A DNA stretch of 34,529 nucleotides from JAZDFP01 sp043801445 (GTDB lineage: Bacteria > Planctomycetota > MHYJ01 > JACQXL01). Below are positions 14,642 through 23,290 of the stretch, piece after piece; within the stretch, counting starts at the first letter, position 1; each line of letters begins with the position of its first letter. Under the pieces are notes generated by a model that saw nothing but the letters and a program-made list of their open reading frames with translations, did no database searches and was not told the DNA's origin. A program made the position numbers and the translations under genes. The DNA lies in contig JAZDMB010000005.1 of the NCBI GenBank assembly GCA_043801445.1, positions 1-34,529 on the forward strand, given 5' to 3'.

Positions 14642-17151
14642 TGAGTACTAATGATGATAAAAAGATAGACAGTTCCTTACCTGCCAGGGCGATACTGGAA
14701 CTGCCCATTATGACGATAAGAGACATAGTAATTTACCCGGGAACCGCGTTGCCTTTGATTATTACACAACCCGAAGCGATACAATTAATTGACGATGCTT
14801 TAGCGGGCGCTAAGACATTTGCTTTCATCGCCATAAAACCTTCTGCTGTTAGCGAGGCTTTAGAAGAGAAGGAAATTATAGATGATATTGCTGAAGAGGG
14901 ATTAACAGATGATAAACAGGCTCAAGAGCCTGCGGATGAAAAAGATGTACAGGTTGCATCAATAGAGATAGATGTTAAGCCGATTGATTTGTATGAATAC
15001 GGTTGCAGGGTTGAAGTGGTCAAGATGTTCAAATTTTCTGATGGTAGTGTCAGACTTTTGGTTCAAGGGGTAGAGCGGATTAAATTAGAAGGTATAATTC
15101 AACGTAAACCATATCTTAAAGCGAAGGTTTTAATAGATAAGGAAAAGATTGAACAAACCGCGGAAATAGAAGCACTTACGCGTACAGCAACAAATATTTT
15201 TATTGACCTCATTAAACAAATTCCATACCTGCCCATAGAGGACTTGAAACTTGCTACGCTGAATATAACATCCTCTTTGACAATGTGTTATTTTATTGCC
15301 TCTAATATGAATTTCCCATTAGAGGAGAAGCAGAAGATTCTGGAATTGGATAGTCTTAAAGGGAAATTTGAGCGGTTAATCAGATTGCTGAATCGCGAGG
15401 CGGAAGTATTGCGATTAGGCAACAGAATTAACATGGAAATAAAGGATGAAATAACAAAAGCGCAACGGGAACAAATCCTGCGGGAACAGATGAGAATTAT
15501 TCAACGTGAATTAGGCGAGGCCGAGTCAAATAAATCCGAAATAAATAAATTAAAAGAACAATTAGATAACGCCAAGTTGCCTGAAGAAGCCAAGAAAATT
15601 GCTGACGAGGAACTTGCTCGTTTGGGCAGGATTCATCCGTCATCGGCTGAATATACGGTTTCCAGGACATATCTTGATTGGCTGATTAATCTGCCTTGGA
15701 GTGTTGCTACTGCGGATAATTTGGATATTAAACGCGCCAGTAAAATACTTGATGAAGACCATTATGGATTAGAGAAAGTAAAGGAGCGAATTTTAGAGTA
15801 TCTGGCAGTGCGGAAGTTGAAACAGGATATGAAGGGGCCGATACTGTGTTTTGTCGGTCCGCCCGGCGTAGGTAAAACTTCCTTGGGAAAGTCAATCGCA
15901 CGGGCATTAGGCAGGAAATTCGTAAGATTTTCATTGGGCGGAATCCGTGATGAGGCGGAAATTCGCGGACACCGCAGGACCTATGTCGGAGCATTACCGG
16001 GAAGGATTATCCAGTGGGTTAGAAAATCCGGTTCTAAAAATCCTGTTTTTATGCTTGATGAAATAGATAAAATAGGTATTGATTTCAGAGGCGATCCTGC
16101 CTCGGCACTTTTAGAAGTGCTTGATCCCGAACAAAATAATTCTTTTTCAGACCATTATTTGGAGGTTGCTTTTGACCTCTCATCAATTATGTTTATTACT
16201 ACGGCTAATATTCTTGATACTATTCCCTCGGCTTTACGGGACCGCATGGAAGTTTTGGAATTACCGGGTTATATTGCTGAAGAAAAACTTAAAATCGCTC
16301 AGAATCATTTAATACTCAAACAATTAAAAGAACATGGGTTAGATGAGAACGATTTGAAATTTAACCATGAATTAATTGATAAAATAATAAGTGACTATAC
16401 GCGGGAGTCCGGTGTAAGAAATCTTGAGCGGGAAATAGCCAATGTATGCCGCAAGGTCGCCAAGAATAAGGCATCTGAAGAAAACGCTAAAAAACCGCTA
16501 CCCAAACCGACTGCCAAAAACATAGAAGATTTTCTTGGGCCGGTTAAATTCTTCTCGGAACTGGCAGGTAGAAACCCGGAACAGGGGGTTGCGACGGGTA
16601 TGGCTTGGACACCCGTAGGCGGCGATATTATTTTTGTGGAATCTACTAAGATGAAAGGGAATAATAATCTTATTTTAACAGGATATTTAGGCGATGTGAT
16701 GAAGGAGTCCGCCCGCGCTGCGTTGAGTTATATCAGAAGCCATGCCGAAAGACTTAAAATTCCGGAGAGTTCTTTTAAGAATTGCGATATTCATATTCAT
16801 GTGCCGGCTGGCGCTATCCCCAAGGATGGACCATCTGCCGGTATTACTATAGGGATTTCCTTGATTTCACTTTTTATGAATAAACCTGTCAGGAATGATG
16901 TTTCTATGACAGGTGAAATTACCTTACGCGGTAAAATTCTTCCGGTCGGCGGCATCAGAGAAAAAGTTATCGCTGCGAGAAGAGCCGGTATTAAGACCAT
17001 AATTTTACCAAGAAAGAATCAAAATGATCTTAAGGAAATCCCAAAACATATTCTTAATGGGCTTAATTTTAAACTGGTAGATAACATAGAAGATGCTCTG
17101 AAAGTGGCATTGGTAGATGAAAAACCGAAAAGGACTAAATCCAGTACATAA
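14641..17151 (+). CDS. lon: ATP-dependent protease Lon
   Basis: 836 residues, slightly longer than the usual 780-810. It has an N-terminal LON substrate-binding domain (about 15-225), a coiled-coil linker rich in RE/QR (about 265-335), an AAA+ domain with Walker A GPPGVGKT (406-413) and Walker B VFMLDEIDKI, and the protease domain with the Ser-Lys dyad Ser732 (KDGPSAG) and Lys775 (GGIREKV). The spacing of 43 residues between them is as in E. coli Lon. It degrades misfolded and regulatory proteins in the cytoplasm. The LON domain carries an acidic insertion of about 35 residues (EALEEKEIIDDIAEEGLTDD onward). It is the second gene of the hsp20-lon operon. Confidence 0.97.
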   Translation: MSTNDDKKIDSSLPARAILELPIMTIRDIVIYPGTALPLIITQPEAIQLIDDALAGAKTFAFIAIKPSAVSEALEEKEIIDDIAEEGLTDDKQAQEPADEKDVQVASIEIDVKPIDLYEYGCRVEVVKMFKFSDGSVRLLVQGVERIKLEGIIQRKPYLKAKVLIDKEKIEQTAEIEALTRTATNIFIDLIKQIPYLPIEDLKLATLNITSSLTMCYFIASNMNFPLEEKQKILELDSLKGKFERLIRLLNREAEVLRLGNRINMEIKDEITKAQREQILREQMRIIQRELGEAESNKSEINKLKEQLDNAKLPEEAKKIADEELARLGRIHPSSAEYTVSRTYLDWLINLPWSVATADNLDIKRASKILDEDHYGLEKVKERILEYLAVRKLKQDMKGPILCFVGPPGVGKTSLGKSIARALGRKFVRFSLGGIRDEAEIRGHRRTYVGALPGRIIQWVRKSGSKNPVFMLDEIDKIGIDFRGDPASALLEVLDPEQNNSFSDHYLEVAFDLSSIMFITTANILDTIPSALRDRMEVLELPGYIAEEKLKIAQNHLILKQLKEHGLDENDLKFNHELIDKIISDYTRESGVRNLEREIANVCRKVAKNKASEENAKKPLPKPTAKNIEDFLGPVKFFSELAGRNPEQGVATGMAWTPVGGDIIFVESTKMKGNNNLILTGYLGDVMKESARAALSYIRSHAERLKIPESSFKNCDIHIHVPAGAIPKDGPSAGITIGISLISLFMNKPVRNDVSMTGEITLRGKILPVGGIREKVIAARRAGIKTIILPRKNQNDLKEIPKHILNGLNFKLVDNIEDALKVALVDEKPKRTKSST

Positions 17152-17186
17152 CCGGCTATATATGTGATAGCAACGTAGAGGGTTAT

Positions 17187-18437
17187 GTGCGGGTTAATTA
17201 TATGGTAAGATTACTCAAGAAAGTTTTAGTTATAGTTTTGGCAGGTGGAAAGGGAGAGAGACTTGACCCTTTAACTCGTGACCGCACCAAACCGGCCGTT
17301 CCTTTTGGCGGAATATATCGCATCATTGATTTCAGTTTAAGTAATGCGATTAATTCAAATCTGAGAAAGATAATAGTTCTCGTTCAATATAAATGTATTT
17401 CTCTTAACCGGCATCTACGCGAAGGATGGGATTTTCTTTCTTCAGCATTGGGCGAGTATATCGAGCCTATTTCACCGCAGAAGCGGGTAGCAGATCACTG
17501 GTATCTTGGAACCGCTGATGCCGTCAACCAGAATATTTATTCAATTGAAAAAGAGGCGCCGGAGTATGTTATTATCCTGGCGGGTGACCATGTCTATAAA
17601 ATGGATTATAATAATATTTTGAGATTTCATCGTGACAGAGATGCCGATATTACTGTTTCTGCTATCGAGGTTTCTCGTGATATGGCAAATCTATATGGTA
17701 TTATGGAGATAGATGGAAATAATAAAATAATTGGTTTCCAGGAAAAACCTCAGCTTTCAGATGCAAAAACTATTTCTTCAACTCCAAATCTTTGTTTGGC
17801 ATCTATGGGTATTTATGTATTCAAAACTGAAGTCCTTTATAAAATTCTCTCTGCTGACGAGCAGAATCATCAAAGCACCCATGATTTTGGCCGCGATATT
17901 ATTCCTGATTCTATCGGTAAATATAATATTCTCGCATTTAATTTTATAGATGAAAATAAGAAAAATGCGAAGTACTGGCGTGACGTGGGGACAATAGATA
18001 CTTATTATCAGGCTAATATGGATTTGGTGAATGTTGACCCGCTTCTTAATCTTTATGATAAAGAATGGCCTATTCACACTGTAGCAGCCCAACTGCCGCC
18101 GCCGAAGTTTGTCTTCTCTGGCGGTGATTCGGAAAGTCGTGTCGGGATGGCTTTAGATTCTATGGTTTCTCCGGGGTCTATTATCAGCGGCGGGAGGGTT
18201 ATAAATTCCATACTTTCGCATAATGTCCGGGTAAATAGTTTTTCTCAGGTATCACACTCCATTCTTTTCGAGAATGTTAATGTCGGTCGTTATGCGAAAA
18301 TTAAAAGAGCTATCATTGATAAGGATGTGGTAATCCCGGAGCGAGCCGAAATCGGTTATAATTTGGAGGAAGACCGGAAAAGGTTTACAATCAGCCCGGA
18401 TGGTATTGTAGTTATATCTAAAGGAACAATTTTATAA
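17187..18437 (+). CDS. glgC: Glucose-1-phosphate adenylyltransferase (ADP-glucose pyrophosphorylase)
   Basis: About 416 residues from GTG 17187 (behind GAGGG), or 411 from ATG 17202; the family N terminus (KKVLVIVLAGG) fits either. The nucleotide-binding signature LAGGKGERLDPLTRDRTKPA and the substrate motifs FGGIYRIIDFSLSN, ILAGDHVYKMDY and YWRDVGTIDTYYQANMDL are present. The C-terminal quarter is a left-handed beta-helix (SRVGMALDSMVSPGSIISGG onward) used for oligomerisation and allostery. The enzyme makes ADP-glucose from ATP and glucose-1-phosphate for glycogen synthesis. It follows lon by 35 bases on the same strand, but glycogen synthase and branching enzyme are not adjacent. Confidence 0.95.
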   Translation: MRVNYMVRLLKKVLVIVLAGGKGERLDPLTRDRTKPAVPFGGIYRIIDFSLSNAINSNLRKIIVLVQYKCISLNRHLREGWDFLSSALGEYIEPISPQKRVADHWYLGTADAVNQNIYSIEKEAPEYVIILAGDHVYKMDYNNILRFHRDRDADITVSAIEVSRDMANLYGIMEIDGNNKIIGFQEKPQLSDAKTISSTPNLCLASMGIYVFKTEVLYKILSADEQNHQSTHDFGRDIIPDSIGKYNILAFNFIDENKKNAKYWRDVGTIDTYYQANMDLVNVDPLLNLYDKEWPIHTVAAQLPPPKFVFSGGDSESRVGMALDSMVSPGSIISGGRVINSILSHNVRVNSFSQVSHSILFENVNVGRYAKIKRAIIDKDVVIPERAEIGYNLEEDRKRFTISPDGIVVISKGTIL

Positions 18438-18452
18438 ATCCCAAGTATTTCC

Positions 18453-18503
18453 TTGACTTATGGGAAAATATTATTATTATATATTGTTCTCTTTTATAAG
18501 AGA
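18453..18503 (+). promoter_or_regulatory. Promoter and dyad upstream of groS-groL
   Basis: TTGACT (18453-18458) and TATTAT (18475-18480), spacer 16, precede groS. A small dyad TCTCTT-TTAT-AAGAGA (18488-18503) begins near the expected start site. There is no CIRCE, so HrcA control is not indicated. The dyad may be an operator or the first stem of the leader. Confidence 0.4.
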
Positions 18504-18550
18504 GATTAGCGTTAAGAATAGTAAATATTTAAGAAAGGAGGCGGATAATT

Positions 18551-18838
18551 ATGAAATTAAAACCTATCGGCGATAAAATTATTGTGGAGAGAATAGAACC
18601 GGAAAGCAAAACCAAGGGCGGCATAGTTCTTCCTGATAACGTAAAGGAAAAACCCAAGGAGGGAAAAATTATTGCTATTGGCGAGGGAAAACTTTTGGAT
18701 AATGGTTCGCGCGTTTCACCTTCCGTTAAAGTGGGCGAAAGGATTATCTTTTCGTCATTTGCCGGCAGTGAAGTTAAAATTGATAATAAAGAATATCTTA
18801 TTATGAATGAAGAAGATATTCTTGCTGTTTTAGAATAA
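18551..18838 (+). CDS. groS: Co-chaperonin GroES
   Basis: 95 residues, full length for the family. It starts MKLKPIGDKIIVERIEPESK; the mobile loop that docks on GroEL reads TKGGIVLPDNVKEKP (about 21-35), and the barrel strands end with KEYLIMNEEDILAVLE. It caps the GroEL ring in the cytoplasm. A near-perfect AAGGAGGCGG Shine-Dalgarno sequence precedes the ATG, consistent with high expression. It is followed by groL after 94 bases. Confidence 0.97.
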   Translation: MKLKPIGDKIIVERIEPESKTKGGIVLPDNVKEKPKEGKIIAIGEGKLLDNGSRVSPSVKVGERIIFSSFAGSEVKIDNKEYLIMNEEDILAVLE

Positions 18839-18932
18839 CAATAACCACTTAAATTACCGCCTGCCGAGTAACATCGGGAGATAGAAGAGAGCGGTTATAA
18901 AAATCACAAACTTGAAGGAGGTATGAATTAAT

Positions 18933-20570
18933 ATGGCAGCTAAGAAAATAATATATGACCAGGAGGCTCGTGAAGCTATTAAAAGAGGCGTTGTCGCTCT
19001 TGCTAAAGCAGTAAAGATTACACTGGGGCCGCGCGGGCGTAATGTAATCTTAGAGAGAAAATTCGGCGTCCCAACAATTACCAAAGATGGTGTATCAGTT
19101 GCCAAAGAAATTGAACTCAAAGATACATTTGAAAATATGGGAGCCCAGATGGTTAAAGAGGTTGCCTCTAAAACAAGTGAGGTGGCAGGCGATGGAACTA
19201 CTACTGCTACAGTTCTTGCCGAAGCAATCTTTACCGAAGGGCTTAAGAATGTTGTGGCAGGCGCTAATCCGATGGCTCTTAAACAGGGGATTGAAAAAGC
19301 CGTTGAGATTACCATTGAGGAATTAAAAAAGATGTCCGTTAAAGTAAAGGGCAAAGAAGAGATTGCACAGGTCGGCACTATTGCTGCTAATAATGATAAG
19401 GAAATCGGTAATATGATTGCCGAGGCTATGGAAAAAGTCGGCAAAGATGGTGTTATTACGGTTGAAGAAGGCAAAAGTCTCAAGACAGAGGTAGAATGGG
19501 TTGAAGGTATGCAATTTGATAAAGGTTATATTTCCCCTTATTTTGTGACCGACCCGCAAAATATGGAAGCGATATTAGAAGATTGCTACATTCTGATTTA
19601 TGAGAAGAAGATTTCTGCGGTCAAAGATCTTCTGCCAATATTGGAAAAAACTGCTCGGACAAGCAAGCCGCTGTTAATTATTGCTGAGGAAGTTGAAGGT
19701 GAAGCACTGGCTACTTTAGTCGTTAACCGGCTGAGAGGAACCCTTAAGATAGCAGCAGTAAAATCACCAGGTTATGGTGACCGCCGTAAATCAATGATGG
19801 AAGATATCGCCATAATGACCGGTGGTAAAGCCATTTTCGAAGATCTTGGAATCGAATTAGAGAAGATTGATTTGGACTACCTGGGCAAAGCCAAAAAAAT
19901 CGTGATTGATAAAGACAACACGACTATTATTGAAGGTGCAGGGTCCAGTTCAGCCATTCAGGGTAGAATAAATCAGATTCGTAAGGAAATGGAAACTACA
20001 ACTTCTGATTATGATAAGGAAAAACTTCAGGAGCGTCTGGCAAAACTTACCGGTGGTGTTGCCAAGATAAATGTTGGCGCTGCGACTGAGGTGGAAATGA
20101 AAGAGAAGAAAGCTCGGATTGATGATGCCCTGCATGCAACTAAAGCCGCCGTAGAAGAGGGTATTCTGCCGGGTGGAGGCGTAGCTTTGCTTCGTTGCAT
20201 TCCCGCTCTTGAGAAAATAAAAGCAAAAAGCGATGTGACTACGGGAATTGATATTGTGCGCAGAGCATTAGAGTCTCCTTTGAAACAGATTGCTGATAAT
20301 GCCGGGTTGAATGGAGCGATTGTCTGCCAGAGAGTCCGTGAAGAAAAGCAGAATATCGGTTTTGACGCAGACAAGAATGAATATGTGGATATGTTAAAAG
20401 CAGGCATTATTGACCCGACTAAAGTGGTTCGTTGTGCCTTAGAAAATGCTTCAAGCGTGGCGGCTCTTCTTTTAACGACAGAAGCTGTTATTGGTGAAAT
20501 AAAAGAAGCCAAAGAGAAGTCATCTCCGGGTATGCCTCCAGGTGGCGGCTATGGCGAGGATATGTATTAA
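18933..20570 (+). CDS. groL: Chaperonin GroEL
   Basis: 545 residues, full length. It shows AKAVKITLGPRGRNVILER, AGDGTTTATVLAEAI (nucleotide binding, with the catalytic Asp of GDGTT), KAPGFGDRRK in the form KSPGYGDRRKSMMEDIAIMTGG in the apical domain, and AAVEEGILPGGGVALLR near the C terminus. It folds substrate proteins in an ATP-driven double ring with GroES. The tail is not the usual run of Gly-Gly-Met: it reads SSPGMPPGGGYGEDMY, ending acidic and aromatic. An AAGGAGG Shine-Dalgarno sequence precedes the ATG, and a strong terminator follows at 20609-20643. Confidence 0.98.
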   Translation: MAAKKIIYDQEAREAIKRGVVALAKAVKITLGPRGRNVILERKFGVPTITKDGVSVAKEIELKDTFENMGAQMVKEVASKTSEVAGDGTTTATVLAEAIFTEGLKNVVAGANPMALKQGIEKAVEITIEELKKMSVKVKGKEEIAQVGTIAANNDKEIGNMIAEAMEKVGKDGVITVEEGKSLKTEVEWVEGMQFDKGYISPYFVTDPQNMEAILEDCYILIYEKKISAVKDLLPILEKTARTSKPLLIIAEEVEGEALATLVVNRLRGTLKIAAVKSPGYGDRRKSMMEDIAIMTGGKAIFEDLGIELEKIDLDYLGKAKKIVIDKDNTTIIEGAGSSSAIQGRINQIRKEMETTTSDYDKEKLQERLAKLTGGVAKINVGAATEVEMKEKKARIDDALHATKAAVEEGILPGGGVALLRCIPALEKIKAKSDVTTGIDIVRRALESPLKQIADNAGLNGAIVCQRVREEKQNIGFDADKNEYVDMLKAGIIDPTKVVRCALENASSVAALLLTTEAVIGEIKEAKEKSSPGMPPGGGYGEDMY

Positions 20571-20608
20571 AATTCTAGTTTAAAACGTATCCGAATACTA
20601 GTAATATT

Positions 20609-20643
20609 ATTGCTGGAGGATTTATTTCCTCCAGCAATGTTTT
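20609..20643 (+). terminator. Rho-independent terminator after groL
   Basis: ATTGCTGGAGGA (20609-20620) and TCCTCCAGCAAT (20627-20638) form a perfect 12-bp stem with a 6-base loop, followed by GTTTT. It closes the groS-groL operon 38 bases after the stop. Confidence 0.85.
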
Positions 20644-20659
20644 CCATTAAAGATTTATT

Positions 20660-21205
20660 ATGTCATTTACACCGCGAGAAGTATTTTTAACCAACGGAGT
20701 CGGCAGGCATCGAGAAGAGTTGTCATCATTTGAGGAAGCCCTGCGTGATGCCCAGATTGCACGATTGAATCTGGTTCATGTCTCCAGCATTTTTCCTCCT
20801 CACTGTGTTTTAATTCCACGCGAGAAAGGAATAAAAAAACTGCGCGACGGACAGATTGTCTTTTGTGTTTTATCACGTAATGCCACTAACGAACATCGCC
20901 GTCTTATTTCCGCTTCAGTTGGACTGGCTATTCCTTCAGACCGCAATCAATATGGTTATCTTTCCGAACATTCCAGTTTCGGTGAAGCTGAAGACCAGGC
21001 TGGAGACTATGCGGAGGATTTAGCCGCTTCGATGTTAGCCACTACGTTAGGAATTGAATTTGATGCTGATGCGGCATGGAATAAAAGAGAGGCTCAATGG
21101 AAACTCAGTAATCGTATCGTTAAAACAACTCATATTACTCAATCAGCAATCGGAGAAAAGAATCGGTGCACTTCTGTTGTTGCTGCTGCAGTTTTCCTGC
21201 CTTAA
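20660..21205 (+). CDS. pdaD: Pyruvoyl-dependent arginine decarboxylase
   Basis: 181 residues, matching PvlArgDC in length and pattern. The proenzyme cleaves itself at the Ser-Ser bond in LVHVSSIFPP (Ser42/Ser43); Ser43 becomes the pyruvoyl cofactor at the new N terminus of the alpha chain. Other family blocks are TNGVGRHREELSSFEEALRD, SVGLAIP, YGYLSEHSSFGE and DAAWNKREAQW. It converts arginine to agmatine, the first step of polyamine synthesis by the agmatine route, common in archaea, chlamydiae and planctomycetes. It lies just after the groL terminator with little room for its own promoter, and its Shine-Dalgarno sequence is weak. Confidence 0.93.
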   Translation: MSFTPREVFLTNGVGRHREELSSFEEALRDAQIARLNLVHVSSIFPPHCVLIPREKGIKKLRDGQIVFCVLSRNATNEHRRLISASVGLAIPSDRNQYGYLSEHSSFGEAEDQAGDYAEDLAASMLATTLGIEFDADAAWNKREAQWKLSNRIVKTTHITQSAIGEKNRCTSVVAAAVFLP

Positions 21206-21528
21206 AATACTGTAATCCGTATTCGCCCAAACCTCCGCCCGGACGAACGTCCATTCGGACGGGTGCCCGACTGGTCAGGCAGGTAGGACGCAAATTTTCG
21301 CAGATATACGCTGATAATTAAGGAGTTGAACCAAAAACTCTGGTTACTCAATGGGTGAAAAGAATATTATATTAAAATCCCACCAATCTGCGTAGGCGAA
21401 GCCGCTGCGTTTATCTGTGTCCCATTATTAGCTTTTGATATGACGGATTCCGAATTAATTCAAAGTATTTATCATTTCTGATTGCTAATTTCTTGTATTT
21501 GTCAGAGAATAAATATACATAATAGGAT
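21206..21528. repeat. Noncoding gap filled with interspersed palindromic repeats
   Basis: No gene is seen in these 323 bases. GTCCATTCGGAC-type dyads and a GGTCAGGCAGG half palindrome lie at about 21240-21285. CGCAAATTTTCGCAGATATACGC (in pieces) at about 21289-21312 and its inverted partner AATCTGCGTAG...CTGCGTTTATCTGTGTCC at about 21386-21421 form the arms of a repeat found between genes in many bacteria. No FMN riboswitch consensus was found ahead of ribBA. Confidence 0.6.
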
Positions 21529-22749
21529 ATGAGTAATATTATTTTTACACCCGTTCCGGAGGCTTTAGATGAATTACGCAACGGACGGATGATTGTTTTG
21601 GTGGATGATGAAGACCGCGAGAATGAAGGTGATATAATGATACTGGCAGAAAAAATATCTCCAGACGCAATTAATTTTATGGCAAAATATGGACGCGGGT
21701 TGATTTGTCTTACTCTGACAGACGAAAAAGCTGATAAACTTAATTTGCCTTTAATGGTTCAGGATAATACTTCGAAATTTGGTACGGCTTTTACGGTATC
21801 GATTGATGCTCGATATGGAACGACAACGGGAATATCAGCCTATGATAGGGCTCGGACTATTTTAACATCTATTAAGGATGAAGCTAAGCCGGATGATTTT
21901 GTCAGACCGGGACATATATTCCCCTTAAGAGCAAAATCCGGAGGCGTCTTGGTTCGGGCCGGTCAAACAGAAGGTTCTGTTGACCTGGCTCGTTTAGCAG
22001 GCGCTAAACCATTTGCAGTTATTTGTGAAATAATGAACGATGACGGAGCCATGGCTCGTTTGCCTCAACTGATAGAGTTTTGCAGGCAGCATCAACTTAA
22101 ATTGGTAAGTATTGCCGATATTATAAATTATCGCCGTCTGAATGAAAAACTCATTAAACATATTATCAATATAAAACTGCCTACTAGTTATGGTCAATTT
22201 AATCTTCATCTTTATCGGTCCTTAGTTGACGAGTATTTACATTTGGCACTATGTATGGGTGATATATCTGAAGGAAAGATTCAGAAAGAATCTGTTTTAG
22301 TAAGGGTTCATTCTGAATGTTTAACCGGTGATATTTTCCACTCTTTACGGTGTGATTGCGGTGAACAATTAAGAAAAGCAATGCAAATGATAGCCTCGGC
22401 CGGCAATGGGGTTATTTTATATATGAGACAGGAAGGCCGGGGAATTGGATTGGAAAATAAGTTACAGGCATATACTTTGCAAGACAAAGGATTGGATACT
22501 GTTGAAGCAAATGAAGAATTGGGATTCCCCTCTGATTTAAGAGATTATGGAATTGGTGCGCAGATTTTAGTTGACTTAGGTATAAGAAAAATTAAACTGC
22601 TCACCAACAATCCGCGCAAGGTTATTGCCTTGAATGGTTATGGATTGGAAATAGTGGAGCGAGTACCCATAGATATTCCTCCTACAGCATATAATAAAGA
22701 GTATCTTAAGACAAAGAAAGAGAAATTAGGGCATTTGCTTGAATCATAA
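21529..22749 (+). CDS. ribBA: Bifunctional DHBP synthase / GTP cyclohydrolase II
   Basis: 406 residues, the usual fused length. The RibB half (1-205) has VDDEDRENEGD (acidic metal site), RYGTTTGISAYDRARTI and RPGHIFPLRAKSGGVLVRAGQTEGSVDL. The RibA half (about 210-406) has the zinc ligands in SECLTGDIFHSLRCDCGEQL, the catalytic RQEGRGIGLENKLQAY, and GLDTVEAN. Together they make 3,4-dihydroxy-2-butanone-4-phosphate from ribulose-5-phosphate and the pyrimidine precursor from GTP, the two entry steps of riboflavin synthesis. All expected catalytic residues look intact. It is monocistronic here; other rib genes are not nearby. Confidence 0.97.
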   Translation: MSNIIFTPVPEALDELRNGRMIVLVDDEDRENEGDIMILAEKISPDAINFMAKYGRGLICLTLTDEKADKLNLPLMVQDNTSKFGTAFTVSIDARYGTTTGISAYDRARTILTSIKDEAKPDDFVRPGHIFPLRAKSGGVLVRAGQTEGSVDLARLAGAKPFAVICEIMNDDGAMARLPQLIEFCRQHQLKLVSIADIINYRRLNEKLIKHIINIKLPTSYGQFNLHLYRSLVDEYLHLALCMGDISEGKIQKESVLVRVHSECLTGDIFHSLRCDCGEQLRKAMQMIASAGNGVILYMRQEGRGIGLENKLQAYTLQDKGLDTVEANEELGFPSDLRDYGIGAQILVDLGIRKIKLLTNNPRKVIALNGYGLEIVERVPIDIPPTAYNKEYLKTKKEKLGHLLES

Positions 22750-22800
22750 TTAAAAATATTAATGTTTAATTAATATTAAGGGGGGGGGGCGTAGATCATT

Positions 22801-22833
22801 AGAAACTGTTAGGCTTTAGCCGTTACAGTTTCT
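22801..22833 (+). terminator. Nested hairpin after ribBA
   Basis: AGAAACTGT (22801-22809) pairs with ACAGTTTCT (22825-22833); inside, GGC-TTTA-GCC forms a second stem. It lies 51 bases after the ribBA stop, beyond a run of ten G (about 22781-22790). The layout of an outer stem, three bases and an inner stem resembles the hairpin at 23177-23205 on the far side of the GIY-YIG gene. Confidence 0.5.
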
Positions 22834-22899
22834 TATCCCGACTTGTGTCGGGAGTTATCCCGACTTGTGTCGGGAGTTATCCCGACTTGTGTCGGGAGC
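22834..22899. repeat. Three tandem copies of a 22-bp palindromic unit
   Basis: Units at 22834-22855, 22856-22877 and 22878-22899 each contain TCCCGAC-TTGT-GTCGGGA, a perfect 7-bp stem. They end seven bases before the GIY-YIG start codon. The same CCCGA...TCGGG family recurs at 23152-23167, 26996-27013, 27682-27697 and 33651-33670. Confidence 0.9.
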
Positions 22900-22905
22900 A
22901 GATAA

Positions 22906-23175
22906 ATGGTTTATTATGTTTACATACTGAAAAGTTTAAAAGATAACAGTTTCTATATTGGTCAAACACGAAATTTAGAGGAACGATTACAAAGACATAA
23001 TACGGGAAGAAGTAGATTTACTCGTGACAAAAACCCATGGATAATAGTATATTCAGAGAAATTTCCGACACAACAAGAAGCATTGAAGAAAGAGACGGAA
23101 ATAAAGAATAAGAAAAGTCGAAAATATATAGAATATTTGATAAATAAGTCTCCCGATGAACATCGGGGGACGTAA
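22906..23175 (+). CDS. Small GIY-YIG nuclease-domain protein embedded in palindromes
   Basis: 89 residues. The GIY-YIG core is clear: YYVYILKS, FYIGQTRNLEERLQRHNTGR with the catalytic Arg, and the later Glu in ALKKETEIKNKKS. Small family members (UPF0213/YhbQ type) are single-domain endonucleases of uncertain role. The gene begins seven bases after three tandem CCCGAC/GTCGGG hairpins and its last residues (SPDEHRGT) are encoded by another member of the same palindrome family (23152-23167); a further hairpin follows at 23177-23205. This tight nesting suggests that nuclease and palindromes travel together, as REP-associated transposases do with REPs; that is inference. It lies directly upstream of two tRNA genes. 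No ordinary Shine-Dalgarno sequence is visible. Confidence 0.85.
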   Translation: MVYYVYILKSLKDNSFYIGQTRNLEERLQRHNTGRSRFTRDKNPWIIVYSEKFPTQQEALKKETEIKNKKSRKYIEYLINKSPDEHRGT

Positions 23176-23205
23176 AAGTTTGTAACGACCGAAGTCTAAC
23201 AAACT
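23152..23205. repeat. Palindromes at and after the GIY-YIG 3' end
   Basis: CCCGATG-AA-CATCGGG (23152-23167) is inside the coding end. AGTTTGT (23177-23183) pairs with ACAAACT (23199-23205), with GAC-CGAA-GTC nested inside. Both lie between the nuclease and tRNA-Lys. Confidence 0.8.
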
Positions 23206-23210
23206 CTGAC

Positions 23211-23283
23211 GGGGGCGTAGCTCAGTAGGTAGAGCAACTGGTTTTTAATCAGTTGGTCGGGCGTTCGAGTCGCCCCGCCCTCA
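23211..23283 (+). tRNA. tRNA-Lys(TTT)
   Basis: A full cloverleaf folds: acceptor GGGGGCG/CGCCCTC with one G-U, D arm GCTC/GAGC, anticodon stem ACTGG/TCAGT (one G-U) with loop TTTTTAA giving anticodon TTT, T arm GGGCG/CGCCC with TTCGAGT, and discriminator A. The length is 73; CCA is not encoded. Confidence 0.95.
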
Positions 23284-23290
23284 TAATTTT

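Noticed and set aside
18438..18550. CIRCE/HrcA operator before groS
   Set aside because: No TTAGCACTC or GAGTGCTAA arm is found; only a different short dyad is present.
21206..21528. FMN riboswitch before ribBA
   Set aside because: The conserved RFN-box segments are not found; the gap is filled with interspersed repeats.
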